Shown here one piece after another: positions 45,263 to 56,369 of a stretch of 64,000 bases of DNA. The translations under genes were made by a program, and so were the position numbers. This DNA is from Triatoma infestans (taxonomy: Eukaryota > Arthropoda > Insecta > Hemiptera > Reduviidae). Position 1 is the first letter of the stretch, and the number at the start of each line of letters is the position of its first letter. Under the pieces are notes generated by a model. It was given only the letters and a program-made list of their open reading frames with translations. It was not told the origin of the DNA and did not search any database. The stretch covers positions 1 through 64,000 of the forward strand of contig JAAEAF010007978.1 of assembly GCA_011037195.1 (NCBI GenBank). The letters run 5' to 3'.

Positions 45263-45880
45263 TTGAAAATGCTTGTCTGCACAGATGGTTCAGCACGTGG
45301 TGCAAACTACGATGCGGGCGCTAAAGTGTATTCTGAAGCATTTCAGTTATCAGTTCCAGTAGGTAAGTTAGTGACAAATCATGATGGAGAGCTCGCGGTC
45401 AGTAAATGGCAGTGTCTTGATATTTTTATTAACTCTCACGCGGAGTTGATGGCTGTAGCTGATATAGGAAGCACAGAAATTTCTGCTTGAATGAAGTGTA
45501 GCGTTGCTACAAAAAAACAAAAAGACCATGGCGCTTCAATGGATACCAGCACAATGTGGCGTATTTGGAAGTGAGGAGATTTATCGGTTGGCGAAGAACG
45601 GAGCGGAGATGATCCACTTGACTAACTTTTGTTCATAAACACTTTCAGGAGTATAACTGCTGCCAGTCTCCATACGGATTGAAGAACATGCATTCAGTAA
45701 AAGCAGAAGGAAAAGGTTGGCGAGAGTTGATTGATCCCAGCTGACGGATCCCCATTAACCTGCCGAGAAAGATCGGAGTTGCTGCTTTCATCTCCTCACT
45801 GGACACGATTATTTTCCGGCTCCACTTCACCGTATAGCGGTAGTAGCAGATCCAATCTATGTCCAGAGTATTTTAAAATT
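45263..45880 (+). pseudogene. LINE RNase H and C-terminal tail, decayed
   Basis: The frame from 45263 reads LVCTDGSARGANYDAGAKVY, then GKLVTNHDGELA, which are the first Asp (TDGS) and Glu (ELA) of an RNase H domain. After a stop and frame change, LQWIPAQCGVFGSEEIYRLA at about 45534-45590 is the 'xWxPxHxGxxGNExADxLA' end of RNase H, with the active-site His and Asp replaced. Further on, FHLLTGHDYFPAPLHRIAV near 45785-45835 matches the post-RNase H 'LTGHxxxxxHLxRI' region of LINEs. The piece is a 5'-truncated, broken copy of a LINE with an RNase H domain (I, LOA, R1 or Outcast-like groups). Confidence 0.65.
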
Positions 45881-45935
45881 TTCTTGAAAACAGCTGGAAC
45901 GTTTTTCTGTAAATTTGTAATATTAACTGCCCAGA
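45881..45935 (-). repeat. Dispersed-repeat copy, left of a SINE
   Basis: 'attttcttgaaaacagctgg' to 'taactgcccaga' is an inverted module. It continues at 46162. Confidence 0.6.
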
Positions 45936-46161
45936 GGGAAGGGATTAGCTCAGTGCAACGCGAAGGTCCCGGTTTCGAGTCCAGCATTGCTATCCTTAGG
46001 GATTATACTCTCTTTAGGAGCCCAGAAGCCTTTGTAGCTCACTGTCTGGTGATGGTCAGCGTTGTCTGTAACGAGAGAATAATGTCCAGCAGTGCAGTGA
46101 GAAGTCTTCGAACGCCAAGGACCACAGAAAGCGCCTTAAATTAACAAAAAAAAAAAAAAAA
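45936..46161 (+). mobile_element. tRNA-derived SINE with poly-A and 12-bp target duplication
   Basis: The head has 'ttagctcagtgc' (A-box type) and 'ggtttcgagtcc' (B-box type, near 45970) with the anticodon arm shortened. The body is unrelated to tRNA, and a poly-A run ends at 46161. 'taactgcccaga' at 45924-45935 and 'taactgcacaga' at 46162-46173 form the target duplication with one mismatch. Joining the flanks restores the dispersed-repeat module. The overlapping 137-codon open frame is fortuitous. Confidence 0.75.
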
Positions 46162-46240
46162 TAACTGCACAGATAAAAACGTATCACTTTATTTGAAACA
46201 TTTTTCCAAAAAGTTTGATTTTAAGAAGTTTTGGGGGGGG
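46162..46240 (-). repeat. Dispersed-repeat copy, right of the SINE
   Basis: 'cgtatcactttatttgaaac' and 'aaaagtttgattttaagaag' continue the module from 45935. Confidence 0.65.
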
Positions 46241-46334
46241 GCCGTTATAAGCTTTGATGGTTCTGATAGAGGACACACAAAATGCCATAATTATATATAT
46301 ATAACCACTACCACCTGTTTTTTATGGCCAACCC

Positions 46335-46440
46335 AACTAAACGTTTGGGATATCGCTGTCTTTCAAGGGTTCTTCACTTAGACCCCTTCTCTTGGAACCA
46401 AAAACCATTGTACTTTAATTAGAGATATCTGTGTGCTTCT
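46335..46440. repeat. Short dispersed match to 55930-56040
   Basis: 'ttcttcacttagaccccttc' and 'tcttgg' followed by 'ccattgtactttaat' resemble 'cttcacttacgcaccttctc' and 'ttatggtttaat' at 55973-56022. The two are about 60-70 bp of the same unknown element. Confidence 0.5.
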
Positions 46441-46639
46441 GAGGTCACTTCTTTTTTTTGGAGGTGGAAGGCAGAGAAAGAAAAACCCATTTTTCTAATT
46501 GCTTGACAGAGTTCAAAATTTTCCGTACAAAATAGTATATCTATTAACTTTTAAAGAAAATCTCTTAATCAAATTTATTATTTGGATGGAGAAAAAGACT
46601 TATGAGTGTTTCACAACAGATTTTTGAATTGTCTTAGTA

Positions 46640-48030
46640 ACCATGTAAATAGGTTTTTAAAAATATTCAGTAGGAAAAGTGTGTATTTGTGAAAGATTAT
46701 ATTTTTTATTTTTCCCTTTACTATCGATAAGGGGGCCTCAAGATTTATAGGCAGCTGTCTGCGCATAAATTTGGTTAGCATTTGCGGGTGAAAAAAAGTA
46801 GAATTAGAGTTGGGAGGGGAAGAGAAGAATGTTTACGGTTTTTATAGGAGGATGTGTTGGAAAGAGTAGCCCATTTTGTGGTATATCCAACCAGGGGAGA
46901 TCGTGTCAACCTAGAAGGAAAGGAAAATGTAGTCCCTAAAGAGAGAGGGAAAGAAAGAGAGACTTGTAGGAAAAGTCCATTCAGTGGAATCTGCCCAGTA
47001 TTTCCCTAAAAAATAGGCGGCTATGAGTGTGGGTGAATGGGGGAATAAGAATGAAAAAAGAAGAAGTTATGGATTTAACCACAGAGGGTTGGCTAACCTG
47101 GGGGGCCGTAGAAAAGAGTGAAATGTTATCTACAAGGTGAAGGTCCCAGAGGGAAGTTTTTGCAATGACGTCACAACTTTATACTTTCCTATTCCAATAT
47201 TTCTACTCTCTTCCATCATATTCCACCTTCCTATTCTACTGTCTACGTTCCTCAACCAAATCTCATTCTCCCCAAACAATTGGCAGCACAAGAAAAGAAG
47301 GAAAAACTAGAGAGAGGGGATAGACTGGGGGCGAGAGGTTGTGAGAGAGATCTCTTCTACCTAAACCCAACTTTCTAATGGATACCGTGTGAATATGGGC
47401 ACGTGGCGCTTATTTGCAGAACTCAGCATAATTTTCTGGCGATAACACCAAATCATGCTGTACCATATGTTAAATACGGTCTTGGGAGATGTAGAATGGA
47501 TTTTTCTCCTTTGAACAAAAGATAAAATCATGAAATACAGAGAGCGTTAAGAGACTAGGTGTTGTATAAAGGAAACACAAGAATCGTAGTGTCTATCCGG
47601 CTGTTTAATTGATTGATGTTGGATGATGTTGTATTGTAGAAGAGCGTGGTGCAAATCCATTGCGACCTGAAAAATCTATTATTGCTCTCTTGGATGTTAG
47701 TTTTTGTACAGCGAATGTACAAAATGTATACATCTATATAAAGTTGGTGAACTAGAGTTCTTCGATGAACTAAACCAAAATAGTTGTAGAGCTCTGCAGA
47801 AGCCAAGTAATTGTATAAATGTTTAAGATAGCATGTTGCACAACTGGGATACCCGCGCAGGGATACCATGGAGATTTCTGAAGTAGTTGGATTATCCACT
47901 ACTTACTGGAAGCTGTAGAATAAATGGAATTCCTGGAGCTGCGACCCTATTTTGAGATGGGAAATTACTTGATGTTATTAGGTGAATGGACGTCTTTTTT
48001 CTAAGCTAAACGAGATTTGTGTAAACATTG
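46640..48030. other. Gene-free stretch left of the BEL element
   Basis: GA-rich sequence fills 46790-47350. A 114-codon minus frame at 47555-47899 has no recognised domain; I cannot exclude an unidentified element fragment. Confidence 0.4.
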
Positions 48031-48031
48031 A

Positions 48032-48036
48032 GTACT
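48032..48036. repeat. BEL target-site duplication, left
   Basis: GTACT directly abuts the LTR and recurs exactly at 55777-55781. Confidence 0.92.
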
Positions 48037-48635
48037 TGTTTAATATCGGGTCTACAAAACAGGGGGTGGACTGTATGTATTGTCTCCTGGCGTAACCAGG
48101 AGTTCCAAAGGGGGGTCTCGACAAGTCTGTATAATATGAGAAAAAGGTTGTGAGCACTCACCTTGCAAATCTTCTAAGCTGGCACGTACGGGGCAGCGTA
48201 TACCTGTTCAAACAGAGCAAATAGATCGATCTACAAGTCAGAATGAACCTTAAATATACCTGTTGCCCTGGAAGAAGCTGCAGGCAGGCGTCCTTGAGGT
48301 AATCCCAGATGAAATATAATGTACTACAAATGAGTTTAACTGTAATAGCTAACACTGAATTTGGAGGGTCAACAAATTCCACTAAAATTAACTGGGTGCT
48401 TATCTAAGCCGGGTGTCGGAATAAAACTCTACTCAATCACAGCGGGTCCGACATACAAAACAAAACTTATCAGCGGGTTGTTACTCTTAAAACAGAACTA
48501 CATTCACTGGGTGATAGCACGAATAGCACTTATCTAAACGGGTGTAACATTCAAAACAGAGGAGTTCCCGCTTGGCGGCGCGGAGAGCCGGCGCGCCCGT
48601 AAAGTGGCGCAGCCGAACGGGGAAGTTCGTAAACA
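48037..48635 (-). repeat. BEL 3' LTR
   Basis: 599 bp, the partner of 55178-55776. On the minus strand it starts TGTTTACGAAC and ends ...TTAAACA. A GC-rich segment (GGCGCGCCGGC-type) sits near its start at about 48575-48600. Confidence 0.95.
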
Positions 48636-48650
48636 TACCGCCCACCTTAA
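48636..48650 (-). other. Candidate polypurine tract of the BEL element
   Basis: On the minus strand TTAAGGTGGGCGGTA directly precedes the 3' LTR. AAGGTGGGCGG is the only purine-rich stretch at the expected position. Confidence 0.5.
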
Positions 48651-48798
48651 AAGCAATAGCTTTTAACAATACGGGTACTATGGATTAAGCGAGGGGTTCA
48701 AAGGAAGCGGGGGAGGGAGCGTAAATCCCTCTGCTGCGGGAGTGGTGAAAAGGGAAAAAGGGATGGGATAGGGAAACGAGAGCCGGGAAGAGCAACGC

Positions 48799-51108
48799 TC
48801 ATTCCGCGGTAGGTAAGGGAATAAGGCGGCGCACTGGACGGGTGATAACACCGCTGCCAGTACGGACCGAGGCGACTCGGGAAACGTGATCGGGACCAGA
48901 GTGCAATGCTACAATACGGCCAACGGGCCAATCGAGTGGAGCAGCGTTGGCGCATCGCACGTACACCACATCACCCACCACGGCATCAGAGCCAGGGCGG
49001 CGCCACTTCATCCGCTGGAGCATGGAGTTTAAGTACTCTCGCGACCAGCGCTTCCAAAATGTCTGGGCTGTACGGCGCAGTACTTGCCAGCGATGGCGAA
49101 CAGAGGCTTCAGCGGGAATAGGGACCTCAGGCAGACAAAGCAATGAGGAGCCAATGAGAAAGTGTCCAGGGGTGAGGTATCCTGCGGACTCATTAGGGTC
49201 CGAGGCTATAGGAATTAGAGGCCGGCTGTTTAACACCGCTTCAATGCGGGCAAAGAGTGTGAAATATTCCTCTGCAGAATATGGGCGTTCGCCAGCGAGG
49301 CGCACAAGCAGGGTTTTGACTGACTTAACTCCGGCTTCCCAAAGTCCACCAAAGTGCGGTGCATACGGGGGGTTAAACTGCCAGGAAACGGCACGGTTAC
49401 TCAGATGAGAGTCAATGACCGCTGAGGAGTCGCGTAGGAAATCATAAAGGGAGCGCAATTCTTTCGCGGCACCCACGAAGTTACGCCCACAGTCCGAATA
49501 AATACAATTCGGCAAGCCACGCCGAGCTATAAAGCGGTCGAAAGCGGCTAAAAAACAGTCCGTGGACAGTGCAGAGGCAAATTCTAAATGCAGGGCCTTG
49601 GTGGCCGAGCACACGAATAAACATAAGTAGCCTTTCGTGGTTACATAAGAGCGAAGTGATGCACTGCGCGTCGGAAATGGACCTGCAAAATCCACACCAA
49701 CGTGAGCAAACGGACGGGCGGCTGTAACTCGGTGCGCGGGTAAAGGGGCCATGACCGGTTGATAAGAATGAGCCCTGAAACGATGACAGGTCATGCAGCG
49801 ATAAATACACTTGCGAAGTAAACACCTCAGAGAAAGAATCCAGTACCTTTCGCGTATAGCTGGGAGCACGGTATTAGAACCAGAGTGCAGGTGTAAGATA
49901 TGATAATGCGTACAAATGAGCATCGATAAATGGGCCTGCTTTGGCAACAGCAGCGGGTGTTTCGAGCGAAACGGCAAAGAAGACTGCTGGAGTCTTCCGC
50001 CCACCCTGACGAGTCCAGATTCGTCAAGGAAAGGGTTTAGGGTAGCCAAAGAGGGGGGTGCAGGTAACGAAGTGCGGAGCGCGTGTAGTAAATCAGTAAA
50101 GTAGTGAGCCTGGGTTAGGCGAACTAGGGTGAGCTCCGACTGCATGAGCTCGTCAGTGGTCAATGGGACGCGGAGAGGCCCGCGATCATGAAAATCGAGT
50201 CGAGTAATGCGAGTGAACCGAAGGATCCAGGCGAAAACTCGCTTAAGTAGGGTGAAAGAACTGAATCTACGTAGGGATTCCAGCAATGTGTCTGGGGAGG
50301 GGTCGATGACGCTCGCACGGTGCAGGGTAGCTATTAAATTAGTAGCTTCCGTAACAGAGGTAGGTTCAGGGTGCGTTACTGCAAACGGAGGGGGCCAGAA
50401 CGCCTTGGATAAGGTCAAAAAAGAGGGGCCATGGAGCCACAAGGCCTGGGTTTCCTTCTTAGTGAAATTAGCGGGGGGTATTGCCCGAGTAGCTAAATCA
50501 GCAGGGTTCTGTGAAGTGGGCACGTAAGCCCAGTGAGAGTCTGGCACCAATTCCTGAACCAGAGAGACTCGGTTGGCCACAAAGGTATGTAGACAATGAG
50601 GGGGGGTGTGAAGCCAGTGAAGGACATCACGGGAGTCCGAGTAAAATCGGGGACGACTGGACACACCAGAGAGGGCGGAAACGCCTGAGGCAACATACAG
50701 CCTGCTGAGTAAGACCGCAGCACACAATTCGAGTCTAGGAATTGACAGAGTTTTGAGAGGGGCAACGCGCGATTTAGCTATCCATAAGGTGGGGTAGACA
50801 TGAGCGTCTTGGCGAAAAATTAAGTAAATAGAAGCGGCATAGGCCTGGGCCGACGCATCGCAAAATCCAACCACCTCAATAGGGAAGGACGCTGAGTGAG
50901 GTACATAACGGGGAATGCAAATGTCAGTCACTAAAGGTAACTGGCGGATAATGGTTAGCGCGTTGCCAAGTAACGGCTCGTACAGGGGTTCATCCCAGGG
51001 CAACTGGGCGACCCATAGCTGTTGCAATAAAATTTTTAAAGTGGAGGTCACAGGTGCCAGGTAACCTAGCGGGTCAAACACTCGCGCAATGTACGATAAA
51101 ATGGAACG
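48799..51108 (-). pseudogene. BEL pol C-terminal part: RNase H-like domain, integrase, DUF5641
   Basis: The open frame is about 760 codons from a GTG at 51081; homology begins a few codons upstream, in a frame separated from the preceding RT frame by a shift. The start FDPLGYLAPV is the conserved opening of the BEL 'peptidase A17' region that links RT to RNase H; the acidic DSRDVLHWL-type motif follows. The integrase shows the zinc-binding H...H...CMTC region and the catalytic triad in VDFAGPF, YSDCGRNFVGA and GGLWEAGVKSVK. The end (RWSREYLNSMLQR, then GDVVYVR...WPVGRIVALHSGPD) is the DUF5641-type domain of BEL/Pao proteins. The stop is TGA at 48799-48801. Enzymatic residues appear retained. 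The part is interrupted only at its 5' edge. Confidence 0.9.
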
Positions 51109-53243
51109 TTAGTGAGATCGCCATAAAAGGGGCATAGAGAAAATCTTAACACGTCCGAGTTAGGGTCCCATAGGATGCCCAAAATTGGAAAGGCGTGTTC
51201 GCCGGAGTCAAATGGAATGGCACAACACTCGGGTTGATTTCGCCACTTGGCCAATAAAGCAGGAGAATTTGAGGCCCATTTCTTGAGTCTAAACCCGCCC
51301 TTAATGAGTAGCTCTTCGAGCTGCTGGCGAAGTAACAAAGCTGTAGGGGCGTCCGGGGCTCCGGTAATCACATCATCGACGTAGGTGCATGTTTCAATGG
51401 CAATGGAAGCTAAGGGGTACGTTCCCCCATGGTCTTGAACGAGCTGTAACAAAACACGTTGGGCCAAAAAGGCGGATGGCGTTAAGCCATATGTTACGGT
51501 ATTTAATTCCATTTCCTTGACCTCGCCTTTGGGGTCGGGGCGACACATAATGTGCTGGTGACATCGGTCTTGCGGGCGTATAAGAACCTGGCGGTACATT
51601 TTTTCAATGTCAGCCGTGAGGGCAATAGGGTTAAGCCTAAAAGAGAGTAGTATCGAACAAATGTCGCGCTGGAGCTTTGGGCCAGGTAGTAGGCGCTCGT
51701 TGAGTGACAGATAATTAATGTCCTTGGCGGAGGCGTTGAACACCACTCGCACACGAGCGGAGTCGGAGGGGCCCTTGGTCACCACATGATGAGGAATAAT
51801 GTAGTCCACGAAAGTGTCAGCCTCAGTCATATGGTTCAACCGTAGGTATTCCTGCATAAATTTAGAATATTCTGTATGAAGTGTGGGTTTACTCCGTAAC
51901 CGGCGCTCCAAATTATTTAGTGAGGCCCGTGGAGGAATGGCGTTAACGGCTAACGGGGGGCTTCCCTGCTTGAAGGGAAGTGCGACTATGTAACGACCCT
52001 CAGCGTCACGGGAGTGAGTTTCAAGGAAGTGCTGTTCCACCCAGGCATCGGCAGGGTCAACATTACGATTATAGGGGACCTCTTCGATCTCCCAGAACTT
52101 CTGGAGTTGGCCAGCCAGATCGCAGGAAACATGGAGAGAAGTTAGGCGCATGTCAGGTTGCGCGGAGGCAAGGGCGCCTAGTATGACAATTCCGAAGTGA
52201 GTGGGAATGGCGGATAGGCCCTCCATATTCTGCACCGGGTCGCCTTGACATAACAGAAGTGGGAAGACTTCAGCTCCTAGGAGCATGTCCACGGGAGCGG
52301 GAGTTCCAAAATGCGGGTCCGCTAGAGGTAAGTGCGAGTACCGTTGAAGTAGCGACTGAGGTATAGAATGCGTGGGTAAGGAAGCTGCTATAGAAGGCAG
52401 CACTAACGCGTGTACAGGGAGTTTAAAATTCTTAACGCGTGACTGAAGAGTGCAATTAATGAGTCCGGAGGCGGAAACCGGCGCGTTGCCAACCCCGGTG
52501 ACCTGAGCGCGTGTAGCGGCAGTGTGCAGTCCTAAAAAGGCCACACAAGACTGGGATATAGCAGAAATCTGTGAACCCGGGTCCAAGACAGCTCGGATAA
52601 CGTGTGAATTTCCCCAAGCGTCGGAGATGCTGGCGTTGAGGGTGCCCAACAATACCTGCGGCATACCAGTGTCATTGGCACTGAAAAAGCATGCCTGCTC
52701 GGGTTCTGCTGGTTTTACAGTGGGGGAAGGCGCTGCGGGTAGTGGAGCCTCAGGGGCTGAAGGGCGTTGAGAAGTGGGTGTGGGTTCGGAGTGCAGCAGG
52801 GTGTTATGCCGGTTAGACTGGCACACACGGCATAAAAATCGGGACTGACACTGAGAGCGTAAATGATTGCCTAGACAGTTGAAACAACGCCTTTTAGTAC
52901 GAAGAAAGTCATATTTGCGGTCCAGAGATAAATTGGCAAACTGAGGGCAGACAGACAATACGTGTGGGGCGCGACATAAAATACAAACATTTGGAGGTGA
53001 TTTGGAACGGCTCTCCGTACGGGGTTTCACTTGAGTAGGGTTTGAGTTGAGCATAAAAATGCTACGCGAGGGTGTTTTAACTTCTTTAGCAAACTGGGAA
53101 CTGCGAGTAGAGGGTGTAGGGTGAGGAGACAGTTCCATGGTTTGCACCTGCTGAACTACAAAGTCAATAAGGTTTTGGAATGTGGGTATTCCTGAAGTGG
53201 CCATTCGATCTTCGAACTTACGGGTAATGTCTGCATTTAAATT
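51066..53243 (-). pseudogene. BEL gag C-terminus, protease and reverse transcriptase
   Basis: The frame is in phase with upstream gag but separated from it by a TGA at 53244-53246. Residues counted from the ATG at 53204: three zinc knuckles at about 74-86 (CILCRAPHVLSVC), 107-119 (CFNCLGNHLRSQC) and 125-138 (CRVC...H....H). An aspartic protease motif DPGS lies at 208-211, replacing the usual DSGS/DTGA. RT blocks include RVVFNAS, LTADIEKMYRQV and YVDD (608-611, catalytic aspartates). The frame runs out at 51066 because of a shift at about 51100-51112, just before the FDPLGYLAP block of the next frame. Whether these breaks are genuine or assembly errors cannot be judged from the sequence. Confidence 0.9.
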
Positions 53244-53918
53244 TCAAAGCGCTAGGGAGAATAATAAAAAATCAGTTAAATCGTCCAAATTCATGGCCTT
53301 AAGGGCACTAACGGAGCTCCTATGTGTGTTAAGGAAGTCCTTCAAATGGGACAGAGAAGATGAGGATTGTTTTTTAAAGAGGTCGAGTTTTGAAAAATAC
53401 ATGGAAGCTATTCTACGTGGATTGGCATACCGAGATATCAGAGCTTGGTATGCTACCTGATAATTTTCGCCAGTTAATGGTAAGCCGGAAATGACAGAGG
53501 CGGCTTCGCCTTTCAGAGCGGTTTTAAGATATTGGAACCGCTGGGTGTCATTAATGCCTGGAGCTTGGTGTATCAATGACGTAAATAACGAGAAGAATTC
53601 CGGCCAAGCTTGTACATTTCCGTCAAACTGGGGGATCCGGATTTTCTCTAGCGGGTTGAAATGGCTAGTGGAAGCGCCTTGAGGTGTTGAAACAGTGGCC
53701 GAAGGAGGCGCAGGCTCTTGCTTTTTAAGAGCTAAGTAGAGACATTCGATTTGGATTGTCAAATCACGAAATGAGTTCCGAACTTGGCGCGTTTCGATTT
53801 GATCCTCCTTCTTTAAGACGACATTGAGGTCTAATAATTTCGACTGAACAATCTTAAATTCCTGAGCGAGCGGTTCCAACCGGGAGACATATGCTTGAAG
53901 AGCTGTTAGTGTGAAATA
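53244..53918 (-). pseudogene. BEL gag, central part (DUF1759-type)
   Basis: About 220 codons with the hallmarks of the BEL/Pao gag retroelement domain: an N-terminal charged helix region, then IRIPQFDGNVQAWPEFFSLF, FQYLKTALKGEAASVISGL and a block ending FLLFSLAL. A TGA stop interrupts the frame; the same frame continues for 13 codons to the ATG at 53204. Its 5' side is open to about 53918 and must join the short start frame at 54061 across a frameshift. Confidence 0.8.
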
Positions 53919-54061
53919 TCAAAATCTTTGACGATTTGGTATATGGATGACGCATCAGCGAAAATGTCCTCCCGCTCCGCCACCAAACGCTGAGCCGACT
54001 GCAGTACTTGGGAGTAATCGCGGGACGATTCGCTTTTGACCGATACTTGTTCCTTAGGCAT
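53906..54061 (-). pseudogene. BEL gag start, 51 codons
   Basis: The ATG at 54061 opens a frame beginning MPKEQVSVKSESSRDYSQVL with helical, charged sequence, ending at a TAA at 53906-53908. The next gag frame overlaps it in a different phase near 53906-53918, implying a one-base-type frameshift. I chose this ATG because it is the first in-region start giving a gag-like N-terminus. It is not detectable by simple long-ORF searches. Confidence 0.6.
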
Positions 54062-55177
54062 TCTGGAAGGGTTAGGATGAATGAGGGTTGAACAATACGA
54101 GGAACGAATGGAGTTGAATTAGCAAATTCAATTCGAGTCAGAATGGAAATTGATTTGAACTGGGGAATTTTAAATAGAAATCATAAACTGTAGCGGTATC
54201 CAAATACACTTTTAAAATTGAAGAGTTACAGCTGAAAATAAAATTAAACTACGAAGTGTTAATGTGCGAGGAGCAAATTCCTTCAACACAAGTACCGGAG
54301 AAGTTAATAATTTAAACGGTGCTACTTTAATAATTCGGGAGTTAAAGAACAATCAAAAGTCAACCACTTAATATTGTTCTCAATTAGAATAAAATAAATA
54401 GTTCAAAGAAATTAACTGTAATTAAATTACGTAAAAATAATCCACAATAGTGAACAGAATAAGGAAACAAAATGAGTTTAAAATGTCCAGCTGTTTATAG
54501 ACGATAAAGTTTTAATAAGATTAAGGGGAATTTAAACGTGTTTACGGAAATTATCAATTGGTAAACAAGAAAATATATCTGTTGGTAAACAAACGAGTAG
54601 GTGTGCGCTCGACCTGCGCTCGTGTGTGAGACGTGGGAATTAACGTGTATGAGTTGTTAGCAAAGCTCACTAGATAGCAGTGTAGGAGGTTGAAATTTGA
54701 AGTTCGCGGCTTTTTTATGGAGATCGTACCAACGCGCCCAAAGTTGAGAGCGCCTTCAAAAATCAAACCAGTGAAGAATAATTGAATTTGTACTTTACAC
54801 CCTCTTCTACTTTGCACACAGGAAATCAACAAATAACTCTATTTTTAGACCAAACGAATACAAACTTGTACTCAACTTTGCAAGATTTGTCGTTTTTAAG
54901 ACTTTACAATTTACTTATGAATAAAACTTTAATTATGTGAATTTCGAATTTCTGGATTGAAATTTGAAAATTAATGAGTAGAATTGTTGAAAATGACAAT
55001 AGGGTAATTACTCAAATTGTTTCGAGTAAATTTAATTGAAATTACTTCCGTTTCAATAAATTTGGGTATAATTTAATTTAAATTGGGTTCAAAATTTGCA
55101 AAATTAGACTTCTGGGATTTTCGTATTCTACAAAATTATACAAAACCGTACGAAATTCGGTTCGGTATGACCATTTA
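54062..55177 (-). other. BEL 5' leader with primer binding site
   Basis: About 1.1 kb of AT-rich non-coding sequence lies between the 5' LTR and gag. The 92-codon minus frame at 54554-54832 has no domain. At 55156-55173 (minus strand TGGTCATACCGAACCGAA, starting four bases after the LTR) lies the candidate tRNA primer binding site, which ends in the expected TGG. I could not assign the tRNA. Confidence 0.7.
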
Positions 55178-55776
55178 TGTTTAATATCGGGTCTACAAAA
55201 CAGGGGGTGGACTGTATGTATTGTCTCCTGGCGTAACCAGGAGTTCCAAAGGGGGGTCTCGACAAGTCTGTATAATATGAGAAAACGGTTGTGAGCACTC
55301 ACCTTGCAAATCTTCTAAGCTGGCACGTACGGGGCAGCGTATACCTGTTCAATCAGAGCAAATAGATCGATCTACAAGTCAGAATGAACCTTAAATATAC
55401 CTGTTGCCCTGGAGGAAGCTGCAGGCAGGCGTCCTTGAGGTAATCCCAGATGAAATATAATGTACTACAAATGAGTTTAACTGTAATCGCTAACACTGAA
55501 TTTGGAGGGTCAACAAATTCCACTAAAATTAACTGGGTGCTTATCTAAGCCGGGTGTCGGAATAAAACTCTACTCAATCACAGCGGGTCCGACATACAAA
55601 ACAAAACTTATCAGCGGGTTGTTACTCTTAAAACAGAACTACATTCACTGGGTGATAGTACGAATAGCACTTATCTAAACGGGTGTAACATTCAAAACAA
55701 AGGAGTTCCCGCTTGGCGGCGCGGAGAGCCGGCGCGCCCGTAAAGTGGCGCAGCCGAACGGGGAAGTTCGTAAACA
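55178..55776 (-). promoter_or_regulatory. BEL 5' LTR
   Basis: 599 bp, differing from the other LTR at six substitutions (for example gagaaaacgg against gagaaaaagg, and caatcagagc against caaacagagc). By family analogy it carries the element's promoter and polyadenylation signals; no convincing TATA box could be singled out by eye. Confidence 0.93.
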
Positions 55777-55781
55777 GTACT
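55777..55781. repeat. BEL target-site duplication, right
   Basis: GTACT, identical to 48032-48036. Confidence 0.92.
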
Positions 55782-56036
55782 ACATAAAATTTAGAGGAGG
55801 CTAGTATCAGCTCGGTAGATCAGGCTGGATTTTGGGGATTAAATTAATTGATAATTTTTTATATTCATTCTTAGAGGAATATCTTCCGCCAAGGATGTGC
55901 TTGCAGATAAAATAGTGATTCTAGGATCCAAAACTGGCTGACAATGAGATGTCGCTGAGTCTTTCTCGGTGGTCTTCACTTACGCACCTTCTCTTGGGCC
56001 GACAAACACATTATGGTTTAATATCGATTTATGGAG
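55782..56036. other. Strip between BEL and the R1-clade LINE
   Basis: About 255 bp of pre-insertion sequence. Its right half matches 46335-46440 and may belong to an older element into which the LINE inserted. Confidence 0.4.
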
Positions 56037-56050
56037 ACATCGATATGGTT
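56037..56050. repeat. LINE target-site duplication, left (14 bp)
   Basis: 'acatcgatatggtt', repeated exactly at 59644-59657. Confidence 0.85.
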
Positions 56051-56239
56051 TTTTTTTTTTTATTTACTTACTACGTGCTCCCTTAAAGATTACACGTAAG
56101 TCAAATCTGATACAAATCATATATAAACAAACAGACTTAATAATCAAAATTTTTGCGGTGACTTTTGTATAAATAAAAGTGATCTCACTACAATAAGTAA
56201 AACAAACACAAACAAATAAATCAATAAATCAAAGCAAAA

Positions 56240-56290
56240 CCAAACTTATTTAAAATAAATAAATAAATAAATAAATCAATAATAATGCTA
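56240..56290. repeat. (TAAA)n microsatellite in the LINE 3' UTR
   Basis: 'aataaataaataaataaata' and relatives, within the 3' untranslated region. Confidence 0.8.
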
Positions 56291-56369
56291 ATGAACAAAT
56301 TACAAACATACATATATATATTGTTATTACAAATTACACACATATATATATTGTAACTTATTGAAGTTA

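Larger units (their letters stand above)
48037..55776 (-). mobile_element. Complete BEL/Pao LTR retrotransposon (7.74 kb)
   Basis: The element has two 599-bp LTRs with TG...CA termini, a perfect 5-bp target duplication, and a single gag-pol coding region read right to left. The order is gag, zinc knuckles, aspartic protease, reverse transcriptase, RNase H-like domain, integrase, DUF5641-type C-terminus, which is the BEL/Pao order. There is no envelope-like frame. The two LTRs differ at six positions with no indels (about 1%), indicating a recent insertion. The coding sequence carries one in-frame stop and at least two frameshifts, so this copy should not be autonomous as read. Its GC-richer composition contrasts with the host DNA around it. 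Confidence 0.95.

Noticed and set aside
48947..49408. 153-codon plus-strand open frame and others antisense to the BEL element
   Set aside because: They lie wholly inside BEL coding sequence read on the opposite strand and have no domain signature.
48799..53204. Breaks in the BEL reading frame considered as programmed frameshifts or readthrough
   Set aside because: BEL/Pao elements usually encode gag-pol as one frame, and the breaks fall inside conserved domains, so decay or sequencing error is the simpler explanation.
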